From: Actinomycetota bacterium
Lineage (GTDB): Bacteria > Actinomycetota > Thermoleophilia > Gaiellales > Gaiellaceae
DNA length: 13,706 nt
Direction: 5' to 3'
Assembly (NCBI GenBank): GCA_005885085.1
Contig: VAXY01000024.1
Span: forward strand, 15,565 to 29,270
Below the pieces are notes generated by a model. It made no database searches, was not told the DNA's origin, and was given only the letters and a program-made list of their open reading frames with translations. This document shows, in pieces, positions 6,743 to 12,887 of the stretch. The position numbers and the translations under genes were made by a program. Each line of letters begins with the position of its first letter. Within the stretch, counting starts at the first letter, position 1.

Positions 6743-7822
6743 TCATCCGGCCTTGGCCTTTCCGACCATTCTCATAGCGAGCCGGAGCATGGCTGGTCCG
6801 TGGAGCCGGATGTCGTACCACAGCACCGCCTCGAGCGGCTGCACGTTGCCAGCAGCGCGAGGCGGTAAGCAGGTCCAGACGCTCACTCCGTGAATCGCCT
6901 CGTTCACGTAGATGGGTCGGCCGTCGATCACGCCTCGCCGCGGCCACCGCTGGGACGTCCTGTTGGGGCAGTCGACTCGGTCGGCGCCGGCGTAGACAGT
7001 CCAAGTGATCCTGGCGAAGAGGCTGTCACGACCGAACGCGACGCTGAGTTGCCTTCGGTCGTCGTAGCCCGGTTGCGCACGGGCGGCGAAGGTCCAGTCG
7101 CTGTAGATGAAGCCGCGCGGAAGCTCAGCGGGCATGAGCAGCGGCCGACGAAACGCCCGCGCCATCCGGGCGACCTCGCTCCGTGACGGAAGCTCAAAGC
7201 GTGCCCCGAGCGCGCTCCCGCGCGGGGCCGCGTGTGCGCTCGCCACCATCCGCTCCAGGTCGAGCGCGCGCAGCCGTCCGGCGTCAGCTCGCTGCGTGAC
7301 GCTGATGGTCAGCCTGCGTAGCAGATCGAACCCGGGTGCCCAGCGTCCCGAGACCGCGATGCACGCCCATGCTGTCTGGAATGTGCCACGCTTGCGGTAG
7401 AAGATCGCACGACGATTGATCACAGCAGCAGGCCGCCGCCTTGTGCAGACAACGCCGGCGCGCGTCCGATCGATTTGGTCTGGGTCAGATACCACCCAGT
7501 CGAGACGCGCCGAGCGGCGAACGAACTGCACGACGAGACGGTTGTCGTCGGTCCCACACGCACACGTTCCCGCCCACCAATGAGTAACAACCACCCCTTT
7601 CGGCGTCCAGCGCGGGAGGTAGGTGAGCGCGCCGCCCCACACGGCGGCGATCCGCCGCGCCTTCACAGGTGAAACGACTGCAGAGGGAACCACCGAACCT
7701 CCAGCCCAGGAGCGTCCACTGGCCGCGAGTGGAGGCACGCCTACCAAGGCACCGGCAACCGCGCCAACACCGAGGACCGCGACCACCTGGCGCACCATCA
7801 CCCGACGTATCACATCAGCCAC
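6743..7822 (-). CDS. Secreted six-cysteine protein with two internal repeats, unknown function
   Basis: With the GTG at 7822 the product has 359 residues. It starts with a signal sequence or membrane anchor (basic DVIRRVMVRQ, then a hydrophobic core at about residues 12-33). ATG at 7798 would also keep most of that core, and the frame is open up to 7921. Six cysteines (87, 89, 126, 154, 285, 318) suggest disulfides outside the cytoplasm. Two halves, about residues 56-176 and 217-353, look alike. Each has a P-x-G near its start, a DDNRL/DDRRQL patch leading into a hydrophobic V-x-F strand, a Cys, an [IV]-x-x-R-x-I-[FY] strand and a W-x-C. The half-domain vaguely recalls DUF4367-type extracytoplasmic domains, but this is only a resemblance. 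It converges on the tRNA-Cys gene and is divergent from the small ORF at 7862. Confidence 0.75.
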   Translation of the reverse strand: MADVIRRVMVRQVVAVLGVGAVAGALVGVPPLAASGRSWAGGSVVPSAVVSPVKARRIAAVWGGALTYLPRWTPKGVVVTHWWAGTCACGTDDNRLVVQFVRRSARLDWVVSDPDQIDRTRAGVVCTRRRPAAVINRRAIFYRKRGTFQTAWACIAVSGRWAPGFDLLRRLTISVTQRADAGRLRALDLERMVASAHAAPRGSALGARFELPSRSEVARMARAFRRPLLMPAELPRGFIYSDWTFAARAQPGYDDRRQLSVAFGRDSLFARITWTVYAGADRVDCPNRTSQRWPRRGVIDGRPIYVNEAIHGVSVWTCLPPRAAGNVQPLEAVLWYDIRLHGPAMLRLAMRMVGKAKAG

Positions 7823-7861
7823 GGCGCAAGTTCCGCCGCCGGCGCGGGTCTGCTTCGGCAG

Positions 7862-8062
7862 GTGCACGTTCTCCACGAAGAGCGGGCAGATGCAGTCCTC
7901 GAGGCCGCGCGACGGGAGCACGCCGCGTGGACGGACCTCGAACGCGCCATCCGGCCGGATGCGGCGGACGAGGCAGCTATCCGCGCTTACAGAGAGCGCT
8001 GGCGGCTGGCTTCGCGCCGCCTGATCGAGGCGTTGGAGGCGCTAAAGAACGTTCGCCGCTGA
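7862..8062 (+). CDS. Small helical hypothetical protein
   Basis: A 66-residue ORF from GTG 7862, almost entirely charged amphipathic helix (for example EAARREHAAWTDLERAIR and RWRLASRRLIEALEAL). Its codon use is GC-rich in the third position, like its neighbours. No clear ribosome binding site precedes the GTG. A stop-free extension upstream contains only a CTG (7850). It starts 39 bases from the divergent secreted-protein gene. The composition looks protein-like rather than random, but the start and existence are uncertain. No function is recognised. Confidence 0.5.
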   Translation: MHVLHEERADAVLEAARREHAAWTDLERAIRPDAADEAAIRAYRERWRLASRRLIEALEALKNVRR

Positions 8063-8154
8063 TTCGGCCTCCGTTCCGAGCAAGGCGACGCAACTCAAGC
8101 AAGCACCCGCATCACCCGAATTGGTGTTGAGCGGTACCCACCGCCCGCCGTCTG

Positions 8155-8160
8155 TCTAAT
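8155..8160 (+). promoter_or_regulatory. Possible -10 element upstream of the GT87-like gene
   Basis: TCTAAT lies 32 bases before the ATG at 8193 in the 130-base gap. The best TTGA word (8127-8132) is 22 bases upstream, too far for a normal spacer, so the -35 is unclear. Nothing else is seen in this gap. Confidence 0.3.
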
Positions 8161-8192
8161 CGCAGTCCGCCACAAAATCAGGAGTCTGTTCC

Positions 8193-9050
8193 ATGTCGGA
8201 ATCAGTCGCCGGAGTAGTTCGGCGTGAGCTGGGCGTGCGACCGCCGCTGCTCTATGCCGCCGTCGCGCTCTGGAGCACCTTTTACCTGCTGATCGCCCTC
8301 CACGGGGGCGCGGGTTTCGATTCGCACGCGTACTGGCTCACCCACAGGGGGATCCGTTACGCAGCCGACCCCGGCAAGCAGAACGCATACCTGTATTCGC
8401 CGGCGTTCGCGCACGCGATCCGGCCGTTGACGCTCCTTTCATGGCCGGTCTTCTCCCTGATCTGGGCCGCTCTCGCGACCGGCACGTACGTGTGGTTCGC
8501 CCGTTCAGCCGCACGCCGCTGGCGGGTAGCGATCTTCGCCCTCTGTCTCGGCGACATCGTGTACGGCAACGTCTGGTGGCTGTTCGCGCTGGCCCTCGCC
8601 TTCGGCTTACGGCGACCGGCGCTGTGGGCGATCCCCGCATTGCTGAAGCTGACACCTGCCGTCGGGCTGATCTGGTTTGCGGTGCGCCGCGAATGGCGCA
8701 ATCTCGGCATCGCGACATCCGTTGCGGTCGCGGTCGCGGGCCTTTCCCTCGCCGTCGCGCCCCACGCCTGGATCGATTGGATCACGTTCCTCCGGCATGG
8801 CCACGAGCCCTGGTTTCCAGATCAGACGATTCCCCTACTGACGCGGGTTGCCGGAGGGTTCGCATTAACGGTCTATGCCGCGCGGAAGGATCGACCCACA
8901 TTGCTGCCGGCGGCATTGTGGCTGGCCTCGCCGATGTTCTCGCTCAACGGGATCGCCGTCTTCGCCGTGCTGCCCTATCTGAAGGGCGATCGCCCCGTTC
9001 GAGTCGAGCGCGCCAGCGAGCCTGCTGAAGTCGCTCCGGCCATCGTCTGA
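8193..9050 (+). CDS. GT87/DUF2029-like membrane mannosyltransferase (short)
   Basis: A 285-residue polytopic membrane protein starting at ATG 8193 with AGGAG upstream. It has the pattern of GT-C-fold, polyprenyl-phosphate-mannose-dependent glycosyltransferases of actinobacteria (GT87, DUF2029). After the first membrane segment comes GFDSHAYW, with D43 placed like the catalytic Asp of the family. YLYSPAF (residues 66-72) with a following Pro-Leu helix, and the ALWAIPALLKLTPAVGLIWF helix near the middle, are both typical. Family members usually have about 400 residues, so this one is short and lacks several C-terminal helices. It would add a sugar to a lipid, glycan or protein on the outer face of the membrane. 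The link to neighbours is unclear. Confidence 0.75.
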   Translation: MSESVAGVVRRELGVRPPLLYAAVALWSTFYLLIALHGGAGFDSHAYWLTHRGIRYAADPGKQNAYLYSPAFAHAIRPLTLLSWPVFSLIWAALATGTYVWFARSAARRWRVAIFALCLGDIVYGNVWWLFALALAFGLRRPALWAIPALLKLTPAVGLIWFAVRREWRNLGIATSVAVAVAGLSLAVAPHAWIDWITFLRHGHEPWFPDQTIPLLTRVAGGFALTVYAARKDRPTLLPAALWLASPMFSLNGIAVFAVLPYLKGDRPVRVERASEPAEVAPAIV

Positions 9051-9099
9051 GCACGATCTCCCGCCCCAGTCTTTTCTGACAAGATCGCGCGACGCCCAG

Positions 9100-9462
9100 A
9101 TGCCCGAGTCGCTCGACTTCGCCCTGATCAAACGGCTCCGCGAGGTGCTCGACAGCCGACCCGCGACGGAGAGCGAGCTACGGCTGCTCACGGAGCAGGC
9201 CGAAGCGTGGGCGCTCACCGTCAGTGGGCAGCTCGAGTCGAGTGAGCGCCGCATCCGCCGCCTGAACCAGAACCCGGCCAGCTCGCTGGCGCAGATCGCG
9301 TCCGAGCTGAGGCGCGTCGAGCAACTGCGGCCACAGCTGAACGAGGTACGCACGCTGCTGGCCGACCTAGAGCAGCGTGCCCGGCAGGTCAGGACCCAAT
9401 GGCTGTTGTCGCAGGCGACGTCGGCGAAAGCTAGCCGGCGACCAACCGGTCGCCCACAGTAA
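9100..9462 (+). CDS. Coiled-coil hypothetical protein
   Basis: A 120-residue soluble protein that is nearly all alpha-helix, with heptad-like stretches (residues about 25-105) rich in Leu, Glu, Arg and Gln and a basic tail (KASRRPTGRPQ). No signal peptide, membrane segment or catalytic motif is visible. No ribosome binding site precedes the ATG at 9100. An ACAAGAT word at 9079-9085 could be a -10 giving a very short leader. The last 32 bases overlap the convergent DUF192 gene. No family is recognised. Confidence 0.7.
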   Translation: MPESLDFALIKRLREVLDSRPATESELRLLTEQAEAWALTVSGQLESSERRIRRLNQNPASSLAQIASELRRVEQLRPQLNEVRTLLADLEQRARQVRTQWLLSQATSAKASRRPTGRPQ

Positions 9463-9775
9463 GACCGCGCTGCGCGGCCTCGCCCGCCGAAATCTCCAAC
9501 ACGCTCTTCGCACCCCGCGCACCGGCGAGGCGCCACGGCCGCAAGTCCGCTGCGATCTTCACGACCCGCAGGTCGCGGTCGAGGAAGACCGCATCGATCG
9601 GGAAGCGCATGAAGGCCATGTGCACCGACGATGCCGGCTTCAACAGGATTCCCTCGCCGCTCGGCAGTTCGCGCCGCCCGAGCAGGCCCCTCATGCGCGT
9701 GAGCGCCGTCTCCGCCAGGAGACAGCGCTCACACACGATGGTTCCGTCTTCGCGACGAAGCGCGACTGCTTGCAA
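9431..9775 (-). CDS. DUF192 family protein
   Basis: A 114-residue protein that fits the DUF192 (PF02643) pattern well. It contains LAETALTRMRGLLGR (residues 20-34), the hallmark SSVHMAFMRFPIDAVFLD (49-66) and the late VLEISAGEA, GL and VGD elements. The function of this family is not established. A short N-terminal CERC pair (C15, C18) precedes the domain and might bind metal. It starts at TTG 9775, immediately after the TAG of the upstream metallopeptidase gene. An in-frame stop sits directly before it, so TTG is the earliest possible start and translation is probably coupled. GTG for V14 is the only other early start. There is no signal peptide. Confidence 0.85.
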   Translation of the reverse strand: MQAVALRREDGTIVCERCLLAETALTRMRGLLGRRELPSGEGILLKPASSVHMAFMRFPIDAVFLDRDLRVVKIAADLRPWRLAGARGAKSVLEISAGEAAQRGLTVGDRLVAG

Positions 9776-11149
9776 CTAGTACCCGATATGGATGTGGTTG
9801 TAGTGATCCGCCAGCGGGAACGACGGTCCACCGAGGCCGAGCAGCGAGATGACCTGCCGCGGCATGACCTCCGCCGGCAGCAACAGGATCTCACGAACGG
9901 CGTGCTCGGTGATGCCACCCGGCTCCTGATGGCCCTGAATCGAGATCCCGCCCAGGCCGGCGATGTCGACTGCGCGGCCGTAGATGTGGGCGGAGATGAC
10001 GCCCGGCCGGGCGTAGAGGCGGTGGCCCGACACGAGGCAGGACACGGTGACCTGACCGAACGTCTCACGCAGGTAGGCGATCGTGGCCAGCACGCGGACA
10101 TCGACCTTGTCGGCGACGATGTCGTTCCGGCCGCCTTCGTAGATCGAGACCATCGGATCGGACAGGATGCGCGTCGCGATCTCGGGCTTCGCGGCCTCGA
10201 GGCCGTTGACCAGCGCGTCCATGCCCACCGCGCGGTCGAACCGCGCAAGCGCCGTCGCCTTGTCGGCGAAGCGGGTGTCACCGGAGTACGCGACGATGCG
10301 TGCCCAGTCACCCTTCACGGGGCCGACAGAGTCGAGCCGCGTGGCGAGCCGATTGAGCGTGACACGGTCTGCGGGGCTGTGGCCGGAAGCTCCACGCGCG
10401 CGGAGGATTCCGAGCATCGTCGCCCAGTTGACGCCGGCGTTGCGCGCTGCCGACTTCAGGTTCGAGGCGAACCTGGGCGACAGGCGAAGCGTGGGCGGGG
10501 TCGGGTCGGGCAGCGGTGAGTTGAGCCAGACGGTGGCCGCGCTCTGCGGGCCCTCGATCTCCGGCTTCGGCGCCGGCTTGGTCTTCGGCAGCAACACGGC
10601 ACGCAGATGCTCCGTGCGTGCGCGTGCACGCTTCGCCGCCCTCTGCTTCGGCGTGTGAGCCGCCGAGGCGCCCGGAGCAGACGCATCCGGTGCGGTCGAC
10701 GACGAGTCGGAACCGCTCACCTGCGAGAAGCCCTGATCCGACGCGGCCCTTGCGGCCTCCGACGCCACTGCGGTCGGGTCCTGGGCCGCCGCGGCCGACT
10801 CGGCCGGAACAGACAGGTCGTGCGAGGCCGCCGCCGCCGTCGCGGCAGCTGCGGCCGAGTCGTCGGTCGCAGGCGCCGAGGCGTCAGCCGCGGGAGTAGC
10901 CGCGTCCGGCGCGGCGTCCGTGGTCGTCGTGTCGGCGAGGATCGCGGCCGCGTCGTCACTCGGAATGGAAGCCGTCAGCCGATCGCCGGCAACCGCTGCG
11001 AGCGACGCGCCCGCAAAGAAGAGGACGGTGAAGACGAACGTCGTAGCGAGCCGGCGCTTGCGCGACTTGGGCTCACGGGTGCCGTCCTCGGTCGGATCCG
11101 GCTTGCCGCCGAAATCCCAGTTTTCGTTGCGAATGAACCATCGTGGCAT
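9776..11149 (-). CDS. Membrane-anchored LAS-family (M15-like) metallopeptidase with long Ala-rich spacer
   Basis: A 457-residue protein from ATG 11149, preceded by AAGGAG; an upstream in-frame start at 11218 lacks a comparable site. A basic stretch (KSRKRR) leads into one membrane segment (residues 34-55). A low-complexity spacer rich in Ala, Ser, Asp and Thr follows (about 60-165), then a basic region and a Pro-rich linker (190-220). A helical domain (about 225-340) precedes the C-terminal domain, which has the zinc motif of LAS peptidases: SGHRLY then SAHIYGRAVDI (H388 and D395, H-x6-D) and YNHIHIGY (H452, H454). Such enzymes cut peptidoglycan peptide bonds. The spacer would let the domain reach through the cell wall. 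Its place between DUF192 and the pilus genes hints at wall remodelling near pili, but it is on the opposite strand. Confidence 0.83.
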   Translation of the reverse strand: MPRWFIRNENWDFGGKPDPTEDGTREPKSRKRRLATTFVFTVLFFAGASLAAVAGDRLTASIPSDDAAAILADTTTTDAAPDAATPAADASAPATDDSAAAAATAAAASHDLSVPAESAAAAQDPTAVASEAARAASDQGFSQVSGSDSSSTAPDASAPGASAAHTPKQRAAKRARARTEHLRAVLLPKTKPAPKPEIEGPQSAATVWLNSPLPDPTPPTLRLSPRFASNLKSAARNAGVNWATMLGILRARGASGHSPADRVTLNRLATRLDSVGPVKGDWARIVAYSGDTRFADKATALARFDRAVGMDALVNGLEAAKPEIATRILSDPMVSIYEGGRNDIVADKVDVRVLATIAYLRETFGQVTVSCLVSGHRLYARPGVISAHIYGRAVDIAGLGGISIQGHQEPGGITEHAVREILLLPAEVMPRQVISLLGLGGPSFPLADHYNHIHIGY

Positions 11150-11270
11150 TGCCGTTAGCTCCTTCTGATCGAGCCCCTGGCCGCCACGAGGGGCGCGGAT
11201 TGTGGCCTGTGAATCCATCCGCAGCCGCTTGCGGTCATCTGACTATCGAAGTCTGAGCGCGTGAACCCCT

Positions 11271-11380
11271 CCCTCACCTCAGGGAACCTCGGGGCGGATC
11301 ACCCGCCCGAGGGATACGCGCAGTTCGCCGGCAACACGATGAATCGGACGAGCTTGAACCGTTAGGCGAAGCGGCGCGCC
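11271..11380 (+). repeat. Pilin leader element, copy 1 (candidate cis-regulatory RNA)
   Basis: This 110-base segment closely matches 11791-11898. Shared words include CTCAGGGAAC, CGGATCACCCG, CCGAGGGATAC, ACGATGAA and AGGCGAAGCGGCGCGCC. In this copy CCTCGGG-G-CGG (11288-11298) can pair with CCGCCCGAGG around an ATCAC loop. An AGGCG/CGCCT stem can form at the 3' end. I do not match it to a known riboswitch class. The stretch from 11150 to 11511, between the divergent metallopeptidase and pilin 1, holds this element, an AGGAAAGGA-ATG site at 11386-11397 and no other recognised feature. Confidence 0.65.
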
Positions 11381-11511
11381 TCATCAGGAAAGGAATGCCA
11401 GTTGGCGCGTTCAGCAACTTCGCTCGAGGTCAGAGCCGCTTCACAACTCAGCCGCATCGTTTCCAGGCGCGCCCCGCGCGCTTCGAGTTGCCGAAAGGGG
11501 GTGAATCCATC

Positions 11512-11688
11512 GTGACGTTCACGGATCTGGTGACTTACCTCCGCGCACGCTTCAACATCGAGGAGGGTCAGACGATGGCCGAGTACGGCGTCGTGCTCGC
11601 CGTCATCACGGGTCTCGTCGTGATCGCAATCGGCCTCTTGTCGGGCGCGATCGCAGCCGCGCTTAACACCGTGCGGGGCTACCTGTAA
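11512..11688 (+). CDS. flp: Flp-type pilin 1
   Basis: A 58-residue Flp/Fap pilin from GTG 11512, preceded by AAAGGGGGTGA at good spacing. The prepilin site is EEG followed by QTMAEYGVVLAVI. Cleavage after Gly by a TadV-like prepilin peptidase would leave Glu5 and Tyr6 in the standard places, followed by one hydrophobic helix (VVLAVITGLVVIAIGLLSGA) and a short tail. The frame is open upstream to an ATG at 11395 with its own AGGAAAGG site, which would add 39 residues. The shorter form has the usual leader length and is preferred. Its core is 124 bases identical to the next pilin gene. It has its own leader and terminator and may be expressed separately. Confidence 0.93.
   Translation: MTFTDLVTYLRARFNIEEGQTMAEYGVVLAVITGLVVIAIGLLSGAIAAALNTVRGYL
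11540..11663 (+). repeat. 124-bp identical pilin core, copy 1
   Basis: Bases 11540-11663 are identical to 12052-12175, including synonymous positions. The flanks diverge at once on both sides (C to G before; T to C after). Confidence 0.9.
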
Positions 11689-11734
11689 GCCGAAGAGACC
11701 GGCTGGCTGCGTTTCGTAGCCACCCAGGTTGTAA

Positions 11735-11770
11735 GCGGGGCTCTCGCCGGTGGCGAGAGCCCCGCAGCCT
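11735..11770 (+). terminator. Intrinsic terminator after pilin 1
   Basis: A perfect 14-bp stem (GCGGGGCTCTCGCC at 11735-11748, GGCGAGAGCCCCGC at 11752-11765) with a 3-base loop is followed by AGCCTTTT. A weaker hairpin (GGCTGCG 11705-11711, CGTAGCC 11715-11721) lies between the pilin stop and this stem. Confidence 0.85.
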
Positions 11771-11790
11771 TTTCAGAGACAACGCGGCTT

Positions 11791-11898
11791 CCCTCGCCTC
11801 AGGGAACTGGATTCGGATCACCCGGCCGAGGGATACACGCGGCCTCGCGGCCGCACGATGAAACGAGCGAGATTGACCGTCAGGCGAAGCGGCGCGCC
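11791..11898 (+). repeat. Pilin leader element, copy 2 (candidate cis-regulatory RNA)
   Basis: The second copy of the element at 11271-11380, 520 bases downstream at its 5' edge. The flanking words are conserved and the middle differs: here a GCGGCC/GGCCGC hairpin (about 11840-11855) is present that copy 1 lacks. The CCTC/GAGG closing pair and the CGG-ATCAC-CCG core are kept in both copies. The 335-base stretch 11689-12023 between the pilin genes holds the terminator, this element and an in-frame upstream start (GTG 11922). Confidence 0.65.
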
Positions 11899-12023
11899 TA
11901 AGAGAGAAGGGACTTCATCGCGTGCCAAGCAGCTTCGCCCGCAACCGAGTCGATTTCTTCGAGCCGCACCCACCCTCGCAGGGCGCCGCAGGCCCCGGAG
12001 TTGTCGAAGGAGGTGAATCAATC

Positions 12024-12200
12024 GTGACGTTCACCGATCTGGTCGCTTACGTCCGCGCACGCTTCAACATCGAGGAGGGTCAGACGATGGCCGAGTACGG
12101 CGTCGTGCTCGCCGTCATCACGGGTCTCGTCGTGATCGCAATCGGCCTCTTGTCGGGCGCGATCGCAGCCGCGCTCGACACCGTGCGGGGCTACCTCTAA
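12024..12200 (+). CDS. flp: Flp-type pilin 2
   Basis: A 58-residue pilin differing from pilin 1 at only three positions (A8 for Thr, V10 for Leu, and Asp for Asn near the C-terminus, before TVRGYL). GTG 12024 is preceded by AAGGAGGTGA, a full complement of the 16S rRNA 3' end. The EEG/QTMAEY prepilin site and hydrophobic helix are the same as in pilin 1. An in-frame GTG at 11922 would add 34 residues that are poorly conserved with those upstream of pilin 1. No terminator follows before the 60-residue gene, so the two are probably cotranscribed. The identical core points to recent duplication or gene conversion. Confidence 0.93.
   Translation: MTFTDLVAYVRARFNIEEGQTMAEYGVVLAVITGLVVIAIGLLSGAIAAALDTVRGYL
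12052..12175 (+). repeat. 124-bp identical pilin core, copy 2
   Basis: Partner of 11540-11663 at an offset of 512 bases, in the same reading frame of pilin 2. Confidence 0.9.
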
Positions 12201-12236
12201 ACCCACCAGCCAACACCGGAAGCAAGGAGTTTCATC

Positions 12237-12419
12237 GTGCAACACGTCAGAAGGCGAATCGAACCGCTCATCGCGTCTCTCTCGCGTGAGTATGGCCAGG
12301 TAAAGCCGGACGCCACGGTGACGCTCTCGTTGATCAGCGGCACCTCGGTGCTCGCGTTCACGAAGCTCCCCGGCACTGCTGTAACAGCACTCGCAGGTTT
12401 GGTGCGGCTGTTCTTCTAG
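12237..12419 (+). CDS. 60-residue small protein in the pilus locus, unknown function
   Basis: A GTG start at 12237 with AAGGAG seven bases upstream gives a 60-residue product. The N-terminal half is basic and polar (HVRRRIEPLIASLSREYGQ). The C-terminal half is hydrophobic (VTLSLISGTSVLAFTKL, then GTAVTALAGLVRLFF) and could be one membrane segment. It has no G/xxxxEY prepilin site, so it is not an Flp pilin. It lies 36 bases after pilin 2 and before the hairpin that precedes tadE. The good ribosome binding site and position support a real gene. It could be a pilus-assembly accessory or a pilin chaperone-like peptide, but nothing in the sequence shows this. Confidence 0.7.
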   Translation: MQHVRRRIEPLIASLSREYGQVKPDATVTLSLISGTSVLAFTKLPGTAVTALAGLVRLFF

Positions 12420-12434
12420 CCGCCCAATGAGTAG

Positions 12435-12466
12435 GCGGGGCCCTCCCCTCGCAGCGAGGGCCCCGC
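12435..12466 (+). terminator. GC hairpin before tadE (attenuator or partial terminator)
   Basis: An 11-bp stem (GCGGGGCCCTC 12435-12445, GAGGGCCCCGC 12456-12466) with a 10-base loop resembles the arm of the pilin 1 terminator but has no T-run (GAACTTCC follows). It ends about nine bases before the AAGGAG of the tadE-like gene. It may reduce read-through or protect the upstream mRNA from decay. Confidence 0.6.
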
Positions 12467-12485
12467 GAACTTCCGAAGGAGACAC

Positions 12486-12887
12486 TTGCCGCACGCGACG
12501 AACAATCTGAGAGACGAACGAGGACAGACCATGACGGAGCTCGCACTGGTGCTCCCGCTCCTCGTCGTGCTCCTTTTCGGCATCGCGCAATTCGGCATTG
12601 CGTTCAACAACTACCTGACCCTCACGGATGCGGCGCGGGCTGCATCACGTAAAGGCGCCGTCTCCCGAACGGTCTCCGATCCGAAGGGCACCTGCGAGGC
12701 GGCCGGGTATGCCGCCGGCACGAACCTCAACAACCCGGGGACGGATTTCAAGGTCACTTGCTCCTCCTCCTGGCTGCCCGGCACCGATCTGACGGTGACC
12801 GCGACGTATCCCTACTCGATCAGCCTCCTGGGCTGGGTCGTGTCGAGCGGGCAGCTCACTTCAACCATGAAGGAGCGAGTCGAATGA
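12486..12887 (+). CDS. tadE: TadE-like pseudopilin
   Basis: A 133-residue minor pseudopilin of the Tad system. TTG 12486 follows AAGGAG closely and is needed to keep the prepilin leader; the next ATG (residue 16) would remove it. The leader ends DERG, cleaved before QTMTELALVLPLL, with Glu at the standard fifth position. One membrane helix covers about residues 19-40. The NNYLTLTDAARAASRKGA patch after it is typical of TadE. Two cysteines in the extracytoplasmic part (CEAAG and VTCSS) could form a disulfide. The end overlaps the next gene by ATGA, so the two are translationally coupled. It should be processed by the prepilin peptidase and act in pilus assembly at the inner membrane. Confidence 0.92.
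   Translation: MPHATNNLRDERGQTMTELALVLPLLVVLLFGIAQFGIAFNNYLTLTDAARAASRKGAVSRTVSDPKGTCEAAGYAAGTNLNNPGTDFKVTCSSSWLPGTDLTVTATYPYSISLLGWVVSSGQLTSTMKERVE

Noticed and set aside
11271..11400. GEMM-type c-di-GMP riboswitch upstream of the pilins
   Set aside because: The characteristic CACGCACAGGGCAAACC and GACGCAAAGCC elements are absent, so I do not assign the class, although a different structured RNA remains possible.
11860..12016. Arg-rich ORF (ATG at about 11858) in the leader of pilin 2
   Set aside because: The matching frame in the leader of pilin 1 stops after eight codons, no ribosome binding site precedes it, and its composition is typical of a shadow frame.
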